DNA of 64,000 nucleotides from Acidovorax delafieldii 2AN (GCF_000175235.1 NZ_ACQT01000001.1:62001-126000); one strand, 5' to 3'. Shown: positions 34,705-44,228, numbered from the stretch's first letter. Program-made: numbers and translations. Notes: generated from the letters alone by a model not told the origin.

Positions 34705-34726
34705 ACGATATAAAATCTCTCAATCC

Positions 34727-35008
34727 ATGGCGATCCTCTCTTTCAAATGCCAGGACACCCAGCGTCTGTTCACCAGCGGCAAGACACGGCGTTTTGCAAA
34801 CATCCAGTCCGTGGCAGAACGCAAGCTGGCGCAATTGGACGCTGCGCAGACGCTGGATTTTTTGCGCAGCCCGCCAGGCAACCGGCTGGAGCTGTTGATC
34901 GGGGATCGCCAAGGCCAGCACAGCATCCGCATCAACGACCAATGGCGCGTGTGTTTTGTTTGGACGGAAAAAGGTGTCAGTGATGTGGAGATCGTCGACT
35001 ACCACTGA
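34727..35008 (+). CDS. higB: HigB/RelE-type toxin (mRNA interferase)
   Basis: 93 residues. The sequence (RFANIQSVAERKLAQLDAAQ, RSPPGNRLELLIGDRQGQHS, IRINDQWRVCFVW and VEIVDYH) is typical of the HigB/RelE ribosome-dependent endoribonuclease fold, with the basic and aromatic residues of the C-terminal active strand intact. The gene precedes its antitoxin, the reverse order typical of higBA. It lies in the gap between the cas3 and csy1 remnants, on the opposite strand, and is undamaged. Confidence 0.92.
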   Translation: MAILSFKCQDTQRLFTSGKTRRFANIQSVAERKLAQLDAAQTLDFLRSPPGNRLELLIGDRQGQHSIRINDQWRVCFVWTEKGVSDVEIVDYH

Positions 35009-35068
35009 GGCAGTCGGCGACGTGAACGGCCATTTGTGGTGACGATGGCTTGGAGCAAGGAGATAGCA

Positions 35069-35380
35069 ATGTTCAAGAACGGTATGCGCCCCATTCATCC
35101 CGGAGAGGTGCTGCGCGAGGATTACCTCAAGCCCATGGACATGAGCGCCAACGCCCTGGCCAAGCAATTGCGTGTACCGGCTTCGCGGATCAATGACATC
35201 GTGCTGGAGCGCCGCGGCATCACTGCCGATACCGCGTTGCGTCTGAGTCGTTTTTTTGGCGGCGATGCGCAGTCGTGGTTGAACCTGCAGACGGCCTACG
35301 ATTTGCGGGTGGCTGAGCTTGATGAGACCCTCCAAGCTGCCGTAATGGCCGTGCATCCCCTCGAATTGCAGGCGGCCTGA
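35069..35380 (+). CDS. higA: HigA-type antitoxin, XRE helix-turn-helix
   Basis: 103 residues from the ATG at 35069, ribosome site AAGGAG 7 nt upstream; an ATG at 35045 in the same frame is less likely. It opens MRPIHPGEVLREDYLKPMDM, the classic HigA start. A helix-turn-helix follows (ANALAKQLRVPASRINDIVL) with TADTALRLSRFFG. It neutralises HigB and should repress the operon through the palindrome at 34688-34704. The stop lies 8 nt from the end of the convergent cas3 remnant. Confidence 0.92.
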   Translation: MFKNGMRPIHPGEVLREDYLKPMDMSANALAKQLRVPASRINDIVLERRGITADTALRLSRFFGGDAQSWLNLQTAYDLRVAELDETLQAAVMAVHPLELQAA

Positions 35381-35388
35381 ACGATGCC

Positions 35389-36516
35389 TCATCTCTTGAC
35401 CGCGAAGCCCAGGGCCTCGTGAAACCACCAGCCGTTATCGTTGTGCGGCAGACTGGCAATCGCATAGCGCTTCGCACATTGCTCCAGCGACAAGCCCTGC
35501 GCTTGCGCCACTGCAGCCAGTTCCTCTATCAAAGTTACCTGCGGCCAGGGCGAAACGCTGCGTGATGCCAGTTGCGCTGCAGGCACCGAATGGCACAGGC
35601 TTTGGTGGATGGGCACGTAGAGCTTGTCGTAGCGCCGCTCCCCGTCTTGTTCGCGGTGCAGTCGCAGGGTTTCTTCCTCTTCGTCCGACAGCAGGGCCAC
35701 GTCGTCGCGTGGCTGTGGGTCGTAGCGAAAGCGCTGGAATTGCGGTAGCAGGCCCGTGAGCCATAGGGACCGAGGCGTGTCGGGCTAGGGCTCGAGTCAC
35801 TGCAGGCAGGCCGCATGGGTGGGCGTTGTGGTGCCTTGCGGTTTAGGCAGCAGGCTGTCGTGCATGCGTGCGTGCTCTAGGTCTGTCCAGCGGCGGCTGC
35901 GCACCAGCTTGTCGGCTGGCAGTGCAATGCGCGGTTGTGCATCTACCGCCCAGGCCTTGGCTTCGCCCACCTCCCGCCCTAGCAGGTCATGCAAGTGGTG
36001 AGATTTGAGCTTGAACGGCGCATGGGCTGTCTCAAACCCGGGCTTCTCGTAAGCGGGCTTTTGGGGCTTTTCGTAGTGCCGCAGATTGCTGTCCAGCACC
36101 ACCATGTTCACCCCGCCCACAGCCCCTGGCCGGTGCCGCCGTACGCGCCCGGCCAGCTGGATGAGCGAGCGCATGGACGATGGCTCGACCACGGCCCAGT
36201 CGTAGTCGTAGTCGTGGTCGCGGCCCACTTCGGTCACGGGGCTGCCCAGCACGATGAAGAGGTGGTGGGGCTCGGGGTGGGCGTCGATGAGGACGCGCAG
36301 GGCGGGGCGGCGCAGCGCGAGGTCGTGGCTGGCTGGGGTACCCCGGCGATTGAGCAAGGTGTCCAGTTGCTGCTCGATGGCCGAGCGCAGCAGCAGAGGG
36401 AACTGCGAGTGGTACACGCACAGGTGGATGCGCACCTGGCCTTGCAGCGCGGGCGGCAGTGCATCAGATGCATACATGGCCAAGCGCAAAAGCAAACTCC
36501 GTAAACCTTGCTCGCG
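35389..36516 (-). pseudogene. cas3: 3' part of type I-F cas3 (cas2-3 fusion type), with two nonsense codons
   Basis: One frame holds the end of a Cas3 helicase. VLGSPVTEVGRDHDYDYDW and SMRSLIQLAGRVRRHR (helicase motifs V-VI) are followed by the C-terminal domain. This is broken by TGA at 35799-35797 and TAG at 35787-35785, then continues RSLWLTGLLPQFQRFRYDP, ALLSDEEEETLRLHREQDGE and WWFHEALGFAVKR to a natural stop. The HD nuclease, Cas2 portion and helicase motifs I-IV are missing. The upstream limit is near 36516, just beyond the end of the TetR gene. In I-F loci cas3 lies directly before csy1, as here, so this is the original order. Confidence 0.85.
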
Positions 36517-36560
36517 TCACTGGACATGCTCGATCCTGGACGGATCGTGGCTAGAGCCAC

Positions 36561-37256
36561 CTAATCGCGATTCCAGGCGGCCATCAGCATGGAGCCAATT
36601 TCATCAGCGCCAACATCTTTCTTTGCGGAAGTGCGCTGCGCGGAGGCCCGGCCTTTCCGCGTGCCGCCTTGGGCCACTTTAGGAGTGCCTGAATCGACCA
36701 AGAGCCCGCTTAGCAGTACCCGGTAGAACTCCTGGAAGGCCTCCTCGAGGGTCAGATCTGCTTGGGCGAGGAATGCTGGGCGGCGCAGCCTGAGTGCAGC
36801 ACCAAAAATGAGCTCGGACACGACCAGTCCGTGGCAGGGGGCGAAGACGCCTTGGCGCACGCCATCGTCGATGAGCTGGGAAAGTCTCATGGTGCGAACC
36901 TGCTGGTAATGATCAAAGATGCTTCTTGCAGTGGCGGAATCTTCAATGTCTTTCAGGAACTGGACACCGATGCGGCCAGCTGCTCGGACGCCGACGTCCA
37001 GGTAGGCGGCAAGCGCAGCCGTCAAATTCTTTGTGCTGTGGATTAATGCCTCTCCTTGTTCCAAGAGGTCGTCGAAGAAGCGTTTCACTACGGCACTGAA
37101 GATTTCCTCTTTCGTCTGCGCAATGTCGTAGAGGCGGCGCCGCGAGCAGTGCAGGCGTGCAGCAATTTCGCCCACTGTTAGGCCTTTGATGCCTTCCGTC
37201 AGGAGCAGTTGGGTCAGCGCATCGAAGAACTCCTCGTCTGTGAGCTTCTTTTTCAT
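36561..37256 (-). CDS. TetR-family transcriptional regulator
   Basis: 231 residues from the ATG at 37256 (MKKKLTDEEFFDALTQLLLT) with GGGAGAAA upstream; a frame extension to 37292 is unsupported. The N-terminal helix-turn-helix is LTVGEIAARLHCSRRRLYDI. The ligand-binding helical domain follows. A basic tail (GTRKGRASAQRTSAKKD) is unusual. It diverges from the CoA-ligase operon, with four GGTACC boxes in between, so it most likely represses that cluster and itself, with an acyl-CoA or acid as inducer (inference). Confidence 0.9.
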   Translation of the reverse strand: MKKKLTDEEFFDALTQLLLTEGIKGLTVGEIAARLHCSRRRLYDIAQTKEEIFSAVVKRFFDDLLEQGEALIHSTKNLTAALAAYLDVGVRAAGRIGVQFLKDIEDSATARSIFDHYQQVRTMRLSQLIDDGVRQGVFAPCHGLVVSELIFGAALRLRRPAFLAQADLTLEEAFQEFYRVLLSGLLVDSGTPKVAQGGTRKGRASAQRTSAKKDVGADEIGSMLMAAWNRD

Positions 37257-37279
37257 GCGGGTTTCTCCCAGTGAAATAT

Positions 37280-37348
37280 GGTACCGAATCAATTGACTTG
37301 GTACCAGTTGAGGACGTCTAATGGTACCAATTTACAGCAAATGGTACC
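37280..37348. promoter_or_regulatory. four GGTACC palindromes, probable TetR operators
   Basis: GGTACC occurs at 37280, 37300, 37323 and 37343, i.e. two pairs with 20-bp spacing set 23 bp apart; each copy is preceded by T, in forms like AATGGTACCAATT and TTGGTACCA. A chance run of four such 6-mers in 70 bp is very unlikely. The sites lie between the divergent TetR and CoA-ligase genes and fit two bound regulator dimers or a tetramer. Confidence 0.7.
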
Positions 37349-37472
37349 GCCTGAACAGCGTGCATGACGCATCGCCGGGTGCAGAGACTTCCATTTGCAC
37401 GTTGCAGCTGCAGACATGAAATTGTCGGCGATGACTGCTCCACGACCCGGACCTGAACGGAGACGCACCGCG

Positions 37473-39037
37473 ATGAATCTGCTGGATTTTTTGATGCTGG
37501 CGTTGCCAGCTACCCAGATGCTCCTTGCTTCGTGGACTGCGGGCGCGACGCGCCGGCCATCACCTACGAGCAGGCGGGAGCCCTGACTTGCCAGATCGCT
37601 CGGGGACTGCAGACCCTGGGGCTCGCTCCTGGCTTTCATGGTGCAGTGCTCAGCGGCAATGCCGGGGCCGCCTTCGTGGCGCTGCTCGGGGTGTTGCGCG
37701 CGGGGGGGGGTTGGCTACCCGTCAATGCGCGCAACAGCGTGGAGACCAATGTCGAGTTCCTGCAGGACATGGACTGTGATGTTCTTTTCTATCAGGCCCG
37801 CTATGCGGACCAGGTTGCTGAGATCCGCGGCCAAGTTCCTCGCATTCGTCACTACATTGCTCTGGAAGAGGCCGATGGGCCGGATCTGTCGGTCCCTGGG
37901 TTGATTCTGGGCCAGTCCCCCGAGATGTACGCAGCGCCGTTGCAGCCGGAGGGGCTGGCCATGATCATGGGTACCGGTGGCACCACGGGGCGTTCGAAGG
38001 GCGTCATGCTCAGCCATCGCAACCTCACTGCGACCATGGCCAACCACATGTCGGCCATGAGCATCACTGATCGCATGACTGTCTTGGCGGCGGCGCCGAT
38101 CACCCATACGGCGGGGCTGGTGTCACTACCTTTCATGGCGCGCGGTGGCCGCGTCGTGCTGATGGATGGGATTGATCCGCAGAACTTGCTCAAGGTGATG
38201 GAGCAGGAGAGGGTCAACATGTTGTTCCTTCCTCCTACCGTCATCTATACGTTGCTGGCACAACCCAACGTCCGCGATTTTGACTTTTCCGCGCTGCGCT
38301 ACCTCATGTACGGTGCCGCTCCCATGTCGCCCGACAAGTTGGCGGAGGCTATCGGGGTTTTCGGCCCTGTCATGCTGCAAATTTATGGTCAGGCAGAAGT
38401 GCCTGGCGCGATCTCCGTGCTCCGGGTCGAGGACCATTTCGTCGACGGGCAGGTGGCGCCCCGCCAGCGCCTGCTGAGCGCAGGGCGCCGCTTCCCATTC
38501 ACGCGGGTGGCCATCATGGACGAAGACGGCAATCTGCTCACCCAGCCAGGGGCGGTGGGCGAAATCGTCGCGCAGGGCGACATCGCGACTGCGGGTTACT
38601 ACAAGAACGCTGAGGCCACGGCCGAAGCGCAGCGCCATGGCTGGCATTGCACCGGTGATGTGGGTTACTTCGATGAGCAGGGGTACCTGTTCATCGTCGA
38701 CCGTAAGAAGGACATGATCGTCACGGGAGGCTTCAACGTCTTCTCGTCCGAGGTCGAAGCCGCCGTCATGGCGCATCCGGCCGTTAAGGACTGCGCCGTC
38801 ATCGGCGTGCCTGATGACAAATGGGGCGAGGCCGTCAAGGCGGTCATCGAGCTCCGCCCAGGCCAGTCGGTGGAGCCGCAGGTGCTCATCCAGTTCGTCA
38901 AGGCCCGCCTAGGCAGCGTCAAGGCGCCCAAGGATGTCGAGATCGTCGCGCAATTGCCGCGCAGCACGGTGGGCAAGGTCCTGAAGAAAGAAGTCCGCAA
39001 GAAGTATTGGCACGCACAGGAGCGAATGGTCTCCTAA
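37473..39037 (+). CDS. AMP-forming acyl-CoA synthetase, probable 1-nt deletion near the 5' end
   Basis: From the ATG at 37473 (ribosome site GGAGA) the frame reads MNLLDFLMLALPATQMLLAS and runs off. Adding one T to the six-T run at 37487-37492 gives MNLLDFFDAGVASYPDAPCF followed by VDCGRDAPAITYEQ, which joins perfectly to the long frame beginning at the GTG at 37532. That N-terminus is typical for the family, so a real frameshift or a sequencing error is indicated; without it the GTG could give a protein shortened by about 20 residues. The P-loop MGTGGTTGRSKGVMLSHRN, the YGAAPMSP/YGQAE region and C-terminal GKVLKKEVRKKYW with its catalytic Lys are intact. It activates a carboxylic acid to its CoA ester at the head of the cluster. 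Confidence 0.85.
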
Positions 39038-39091
39038 CTGCAGCCGCTTCGATTCAACGCACGTTTGGTGATTCAACCTGGAGGTATCGCA

Positions 39092-40279
39092 ATGCAAGAG
39101 CCCGTTCTCGTCGCCGGTGTCGGCATGACCCCTTTCAAGAAGCCAGGAGACAACCTGCCGTATCCGGAAATGGCTGCGCAGGCAATCCGCCAGGCGCTGC
39201 AGGACGCCCGCCTAGCGTACGCCGATGTCCAGGAAGTCTATGCGGGCTATGTCTATGGCGACTCGGCCAGTGGCCAGCGCGCGGTCTATGAGGTTGGCAT
39301 GACTGGGGTGCCGGTGATCAACGTCAACAACAATTGCTCCTCTGGCTCCACCGCCTTGTACCTCGCGCGCAAAGCGGTGGCGAGCGGCTCGGCCGATTGC
39401 GCGCTCGCGGTGGGCTTCGAGCAGATGCCCTCTGGCGCATTGAAGGCGTACTGGGATGACCGACCAGACCCGCTTGATCGCTTTAACGGGGTCGTGGACG
39501 AGGTGTACGGCCATCCCGAGTTGCCCATGGCGATCCGCTATTTTTCCGCTGCGGGTCGCGAGCATATGGATCGGTACGGTACTTCGCTGGAAACCTTCGC
39601 CAAGATCCGCGCCAAGGCGAGCCGCCATGCCGCACGAAATCCCTTGGCGCTGTTTCGCAAGGAAGTGACGGTGGAGGAGGTGTTGGCAAGCTCGCCCCTG
39701 GTGTCCGGCACCATGACCCGCCTCATGGCCTGTCCGCCGACCTGCGGAGCCGCTGCCGCGATTTTCGTCAGCAAGAAGTTTGCTCAAAAGATGGGGCTCA
39801 ATGCCGGCGTGCAGGTGCTTGCACAGTCACTGGTGTCCGACCGTCCCGGCGCGTTCGACGACAAGTCGGGGATTTCCGTGGTGGGTTTCGACATGACGCG
39901 TGAGGCCGCCCGGCAGGTCTATGAGGCCGCTGGTGTGGGGCCGCAGGACATCGACGTGTGCGAGCTGCACGACTGTTTCGCACAAAACGAGCTGCTCAGC
40001 TACGAGGGCCTTGGCTTCTGCGCCGTCGGCGACGGCCAGGCCTTCGTCGAGTCCAACGGCAACACCTATGGTGGCGCGGTCGTCGTCAACCCTTCGGGTG
40101 GGTTGCTGTCGAAAGGTCATCCACTGGGTGCGACCGGTTTGGCGCAGTGTTACGAGCTGACCCACCAGATCCGCGGCAGCGCCGAGGAGCGCCAGGTGAA
40201 GGATGCGCGGTTCGCCCTGCAGCACAACGCCGGTCTGGGGGGCGCTACCGTGGTGACACTGTATGGCCGGGCAAGCTGA
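39092..40279 (+). CDS. thiolase/SCP-x type lipid-transfer protein
   Basis: 395 residues from the ATG at 39092 (ribosome site GGAGG). The nucleophilic Cys is in VNNNCSSGSTALYL, and His in GGLLSKGHPLGATGLAQC. The C-terminal LQHNAGLGGATVV has His where classical thiolases have Cys, as in SCP-x and steroid-type thiolases. These cleave 3-ketoacyl-CoAs, often branched or bulky ones. Placed between the CoA ligase and an SDR, it likely carries out the thiolytic step of a beta-oxidation-like route. Confidence 0.9.
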   Translation: MQEPVLVAGVGMTPFKKPGDNLPYPEMAAQAIRQALQDARLAYADVQEVYAGYVYGDSASGQRAVYEVGMTGVPVINVNNNCSSGSTALYLARKAVASGSADCALAVGFEQMPSGALKAYWDDRPDPLDRFNGVVDEVYGHPELPMAIRYFSAAGREHMDRYGTSLETFAKIRAKASRHAARNPLALFRKEVTVEEVLASSPLVSGTMTRLMACPPTCGAAAAIFVSKKFAQKMGLNAGVQVLAQSLVSDRPGAFDDKSGISVVGFDMTREAARQVYEAAGVGPQDIDVCELHDCFAQNELLSYEGLGFCAVGDGQAFVESNGNTYGGAVVVNPSGGLLSKGHPLGATGLAQCYELTHQIRGSAEERQVKDARFALQHNAGLGGATVVTLYGRAS

Positions 40280-40289
40280 GGAGCCCATC

Positions 40290-41099
40290 ATGGGCAAACG
40301 CCTGGAAGGCAAGGTGGCCTTGGTTACCGGTTGCGGATCATCGGGGCCCGGCTGGGGCAACGGCAAGGCCATGGCCGTGCTATTCGCTCGCGAGGGCGCC
40401 AAGGTCTATGGCTGCGACATTCATCTTGACGCGGCGCGGGAGACCGAAGCGATCGTGCGACAGGAGGGTGGGGCGATGAGCGTCGCCCAATGCGATGTGA
40501 CTGATGCTGGCGCAGTGGAACGGTTGATCCAGGACTGCATCGCCACTTATGGTGACATCGACATTCTGGTGAACAACGTTGGCACCGCCCGCCTGGGTGG
40601 GGTCGTCGAGCAGAGCCTGGAGGACTGGCGCTTAGTCTTCGACATCAACCTCACTTCCATGTTCCTGACCTGCAAGCATGCCATTCCCTCCATGCTCAGG
40701 AAAGGAAAGGGGAGCATCGTCAACATCGGCTCGGTGGCCGGCGTGCGCGACAGCGGCGTGGCCTATGTTTCCTACAGCGCCTCGAAGTCTGCGGTGCTCG
40801 GCTTTTCGCGCAGCGTGGCCCTGCAGTATGCCAAACAGGGCATCCGCTCGAACGTGCTGATGCCCGGCCTGATGAACACGCCGATGGTTCGGCAACCGTC
40901 ACTGGCCCTGGCAGACGGATACCAAGAGGCTTCTCTGGAAGAAACGATGGCCAAGCGGGACCGACAGTGCCCCATGGGCCATATGGGAGAGGCATGGGAT
41001 GTGGCGTACACGGCCCTATGGTTGGCCAGCGACGAATCCAAGTACGTTACTTCAGCCGAAATCATGGTCGATGGCGGCATTTCAGCCCGCATCGGCTGA
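40290..41099 (+). CDS. short-chain dehydrogenase/reductase
   Basis: 269 residues, start at the ATG at 40290, 10 nt after the thiolase. The cofactor motif is extended (VTGCGSSGPGWGNGKAMAV), with NNVGTARL and catalytic Ser in NIGSVAG and YSASKSAV (YxxxK). SDRs of this subgroup oxidise 3-hydroxyacyl-CoAs or cyclic alcohols. Probably supplies the ketoacyl substrate of the neighbouring thiolase. Confidence 0.9.
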   Translation: MGKRLEGKVALVTGCGSSGPGWGNGKAMAVLFAREGAKVYGCDIHLDAARETEAIVRQEGGAMSVAQCDVTDAGAVERLIQDCIATYGDIDILVNNVGTARLGGVVEQSLEDWRLVFDINLTSMFLTCKHAIPSMLRKGKGSIVNIGSVAGVRDSGVAYVSYSASKSAVLGFSRSVALQYAKQGIRSNVLMPGLMNTPMVRQPSLALADGYQEASLEETMAKRDRQCPMGHMGEAWDVAYTALWLASDESKYVTSAEIMVDGGISARIG

Positions 41100-41136
41100 C
41101 CAGCAGTGCATTGAGATCAACAACAGGAGACAGATC

Positions 41137-42333
41137 ATGGGTGATTTTGCGAATTGGTTCAGGAAAAGCATTGTGGTCGCCGCGGCGGCCACAATGGGAC
41201 TCGTGTCCACTGGGTACGCACAGGCCAAACCCGAGAAATTCAAGATCGGCGGCGTGCTGTCCCTCTCCGGCCCGTATGGCTTGCTGGGCGAGGACATGCG
41301 CCGGGGAGTGCAGATCGCCGTGGAAGAGCGTGGTGGCAAGGTGCTGGGCGTTCCGGTCGAAATCAACTGGGAGGACGATGAAACCAAACCCCAGCCGGCT
41401 GTTCAGAAGGCCACCAAGCTGATCTCCGAAGGTTCGCACATGATCTTCGGGGCGCTGAGCTCAGCCTCCACGCTGGCGGTCATGAACTTGACCAAGCAGC
41501 GCAAGATTCCCCACCTCGTCACCATTTCGGCGGACGACAAAATCACCGTGCCTGGTGGATCCCGCTACACGTTCCGCACGTCCAATAACCTGGGCATGGA
41601 AAATCGTATGGCGTTGGCGTACATGCAGGACAGAAAACTCAAGAAGATCTACATAGTCACCGCTGATTACCAAGCCACACGCGATGGCTACGAGTGGATC
41701 AAGAGTCAAGTTGGGTCCAGCGGCATACAGATCGTAGGTGAGGATTTCCCGCCCCTGGGTAACCGCGACTATTCATCGATCGTTGACAAGATCGCCAAAT
41801 CCGACGCCGACGGCGTTCTGCTGATGCTGACAGGGTCGGACGTTGTCACCCTGCTCAAGCAGGCTGGCCAGGTGAACTTGGGCAAGAACAAGTTGCTTTT
41901 TGGACCTGTGGCCGCCGATGAAACCATGGCTGCGGCTGTGGGACCAGCTTCGCTGGGCGTCAATTCCGGTTTGCGCTACGACCACTCCATCGACACCGCC
42001 GCCAACCGCAAGTTCGTCGAGGCCTACCGCAAGAAGTTTGGCATCTTCCCCAGCATGACGGCCGGGGAAGCTTATGACGGAATGGCTTGGTGGCTGGATA
42101 CGGTGGAAAAGACCGGCTCCTGGGACAAGGAAAAGTGGGTGGACGCCTTTGCGATTAGTGTTCGCGAGAACTCTGTCGAAGGCAGGAAGACCATGCGCGC
42201 ATGCGACCACCAGGCCTTGCAGCCGGGCTTCTGGGGTGAGGTGGTGCAAGGCACCCCGCCGGCACCCGCCTTGACGATGAAGATCACCAAGATCTTCCCC
42301 GAAGAAAAACTATTCGCGGCCTGCAAGGGCTGA
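41137..42333 (+). CDS. ABC transporter substrate-binding protein, Liv type
   Basis: 398 residues from the ATG at 41137, preceded by AGGAGA. A signal peptide (FRKSIVVAAAATMGLVSTGY, cleavage after AQA) is followed by EKFKIGGVLSLSGPYGLLGE, the first lobe of type I receptors (Peripla_BP_6). It precedes the two permeases and two ATPases of the same transporter and should deliver a carboxylic acid or amino acid to them. Confidence 0.92.
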   Translation: MGDFANWFRKSIVVAAAATMGLVSTGYAQAKPEKFKIGGVLSLSGPYGLLGEDMRRGVQIAVEERGGKVLGVPVEINWEDDETKPQPAVQKATKLISEGSHMIFGALSSASTLAVMNLTKQRKIPHLVTISADDKITVPGGSRYTFRTSNNLGMENRMALAYMQDRKLKKIYIVTADYQATRDGYEWIKSQVGSSGIQIVGEDFPPLGNRDYSSIVDKIAKSDADGVLLMLTGSDVVTLLKQAGQVNLGKNKLLFGPVAADETMAAAVGPASLGVNSGLRYDHSIDTAANRKFVEAYRKKFGIFPSMTAGEAYDGMAWWLDTVEKTGSWDKEKWVDAFAISVRENSVEGRKTMRACDHQALQPGFWGEVVQGTPPAPALTMKITKIFPEEKLFAACKG

Positions 42334-42405
42334 AGAACGCGCCGCGGGGCGGGCTCCGGGGGAGTCGTCCGCGGAGCATTGGCCGCTCCTTCCCGGTGAA
42401 TCGAT

Positions 42406-43263
42406 ATGTCAACTATTGTGATTGGCTTGAGCCTGGGCATGCTGCTGTTCCTTTTAGCAGCGGGCCTGACACTCATCTTTGGCATGCTGGGCGTGATCAA
42501 TTTCGCCCACGGCGCCGTCTACATGCTGGGCGCCTACATCTCTTATGAGACGGGAAGGCGCACGGGATCTTTTCTCATGGGTGTGCTGGCTGCGACGCTG
42601 CTCACCGCCCTGGTGGGGGCAGTGGTCGAAAAACTGACGCTGCGCCCGCTCTACGAGCGCCCCCATTTCTACCAGTTGATCCTGACTTTCGGGCTGATTC
42701 TGGTCCTGAGCGACTTGGTGCGCTTCATCTGGGGGCCCGGCTACCAGGAAGTGGCGATCCCACCGTTGTGGAGTGGCACGGTGGACATGTTGGGCAGCAC
42801 GATTCCGATGTACCGGCTGTTCGTGATTGGGTTCGGTGCGCTCATTTCAGTGGGGCTGTACCTGGTGCTGGAGAAGAGCACCTTCGGCATGCTTGTACGG
42901 GCCGCGAGCAGCGATGCGGAGATGGTGCGCATCCTGGGGCTGCCGGTAGGCGCGATCCGCATGGCGGTCTTCGCCATCGGCTGTGGTCTGTCCGGGCTCG
43001 CCGGTGCGATTGCGGCGCCGTTGTTTCCTATCGAACTGGGCATGGCTACCAACACCATCATCGACTGCTTCATCGTTGTGATCCTAGGTGGCCTCGGGAA
43101 CATACGGGGGGCTATTGCCGCGTCGATGCTGATCGGCATGGTCCGCGCCCTTGGCTATGTGTACCTGCCCGGCTGGGTGGACATCATGACTTTCGTGCTG
43201 CTTATCGGCACCCTCCTGACACGCCCGCAGGGCCTGTTCTACCGGACAGCGAGGACTGCATGA
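42406..43263 (+). CDS. Liv-type ABC permease (LivH family)
   Basis: 285 residues, eight or so membrane helices, with family blocks AAGLTLIFGMLGVINFAHGA and FIVVILGGLGNIRGAIAASM. First permease of the importer. Its stop overlaps the next start (ATGA). Confidence 0.92.
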   Translation: MSTIVIGLSLGMLLFLLAAGLTLIFGMLGVINFAHGAVYMLGAYISYETGRRTGSFLMGVLAATLLTALVGAVVEKLTLRPLYERPHFYQLILTFGLILVLSDLVRFIWGPGYQEVAIPPLWSGTVDMLGSTIPMYRLFVIGFGALISVGLYLVLEKSTFGMLVRAASSDAEMVRILGLPVGAIRMAVFAIGCGLSGLAGAIAAPLFPIELGMATNTIIDCFIVVILGGLGNIRGAIAASMLIGMVRALGYVYLPGWVDIMTFVLLIGTLLTRPQGLFYRTARTA

Positions 43264-44228
43264 AGCTCTCCAGATTTGATATCTACTTTGGCATCCTGTT
43301 GGCTGTGGCGGGCATCCTACTGCCTCTCCTCCGACCGGGAGAGGCCTTGATCCAACTGGTCACTCTGGCCGCCATTTGGGCAGTTTTCGCCGTCGGATTC
43401 GATTTCGTCTTCGGATCGCTGGGCATGGTGTCGTTTGGACATGCCACCTTCCTGGGGGTGGGTGGCTATGCTGTGGCACTGGCGACCCAGAAATACGGTC
43501 TGCCGTTCTTTTGCGGGGCGGGCATCGCCATTGCCGTAGGTGCGGCTTTCGCCTTGTTTTTCAGCTTTTTTGCCCTGCGGGTCTCCGGCATCTTCTTCGC
43601 GCTGGTGACCTTGGCACTGTCCCAGTTGATTTTCATCCTGGCAGACAGCAAGCTGCGAGGCTTCACGGGTGGATCAGATGGCATTTCCGGCGTCGAGCGC
43701 CCCGGATTTCTGGGCATCGACTTCTACGATCCCATCAATTTTTACTGGTTCGTTCTAGGCGTGTATGCCTTGGTCATGCTTGCCGTGATTTCCCTGCGCA
43801 GTTCGCCGTTCGGCCGCGCGATAGCGGCGATCCGGAGTAACGAGACCCGTGCGGATCAACTGGGCTTCAATGTCAATCGCTACAAACAGATCACATTCGT
43901 GATCTCGGGGGCGCTCAGTGGCCTAGCGGGAGCATTGCTGGCATCACTGCTGATGTACATGAACCCGCAAATGTTGCATTGGACGACCTCAGGGGACGTG
44001 ATCATCATGACCCTGTTGGGCGGCTCCGGCTCGCTGTGGGGCGCCACGGTTGGTGTGATCGTCTTTGAAATTCTCAAGGAATGGCTGAGCAGTTGGACCG
44101 AGTACTGGTACGGCGTGCTGGGCACCGTGTTCATCCTCGCGACCATCTTTTTTCCGCGCGGCATTGTCGGTGAACTGGAGAAGGGTTTCGCTGCCTACCA
44201 GAACAATCGCCGGGGAGGTGCTCGATGA
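43260..44228 (+). CDS. Liv-type ABC permease (LivM family)
   Basis: 322 residues from the ATG at 43260 (MKLSRFDIYFGILLAVAGIL), overlapping the first permease by 4 nt. Contains GSLGMVSFGHATFLGVGGYA and the cytoplasmic loop GRAIAAIRSNETRADQLGFN that couples to the ATPase. Second membrane subunit of the importer; the stop overlaps the ATPase start. Confidence 0.92.
   Translation: MKLSRFDIYFGILLAVAGILLPLLRPGEALIQLVTLAAIWAVFAVGFDFVFGSLGMVSFGHATFLGVGGYAVALATQKYGLPFFCGAGIAIAVGAAFALFFSFFALRVSGIFFALVTLALSQLIFILADSKLRGFTGGSDGISGVERPGFLGIDFYDPINFYWFVLGVYALVMLAVISLRSSPFGRAIAAIRSNETRADQLGFNVNRYKQITFVISGALSGLAGALLASLLMYMNPQMLHWTTSGDVIIMTLLGGSGSLWGATVGVIVFEILKEWLSSWTEYWYGVLGTVFILATIFFPRGIVGELEKGFAAYQNNRRGGAR

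Noticed and set aside
32608-36516. A functional CRISPR-Cas system with a repeat array
   Set aside because: No repeats or spacers were seen and every cas frame is truncated or interrupted.
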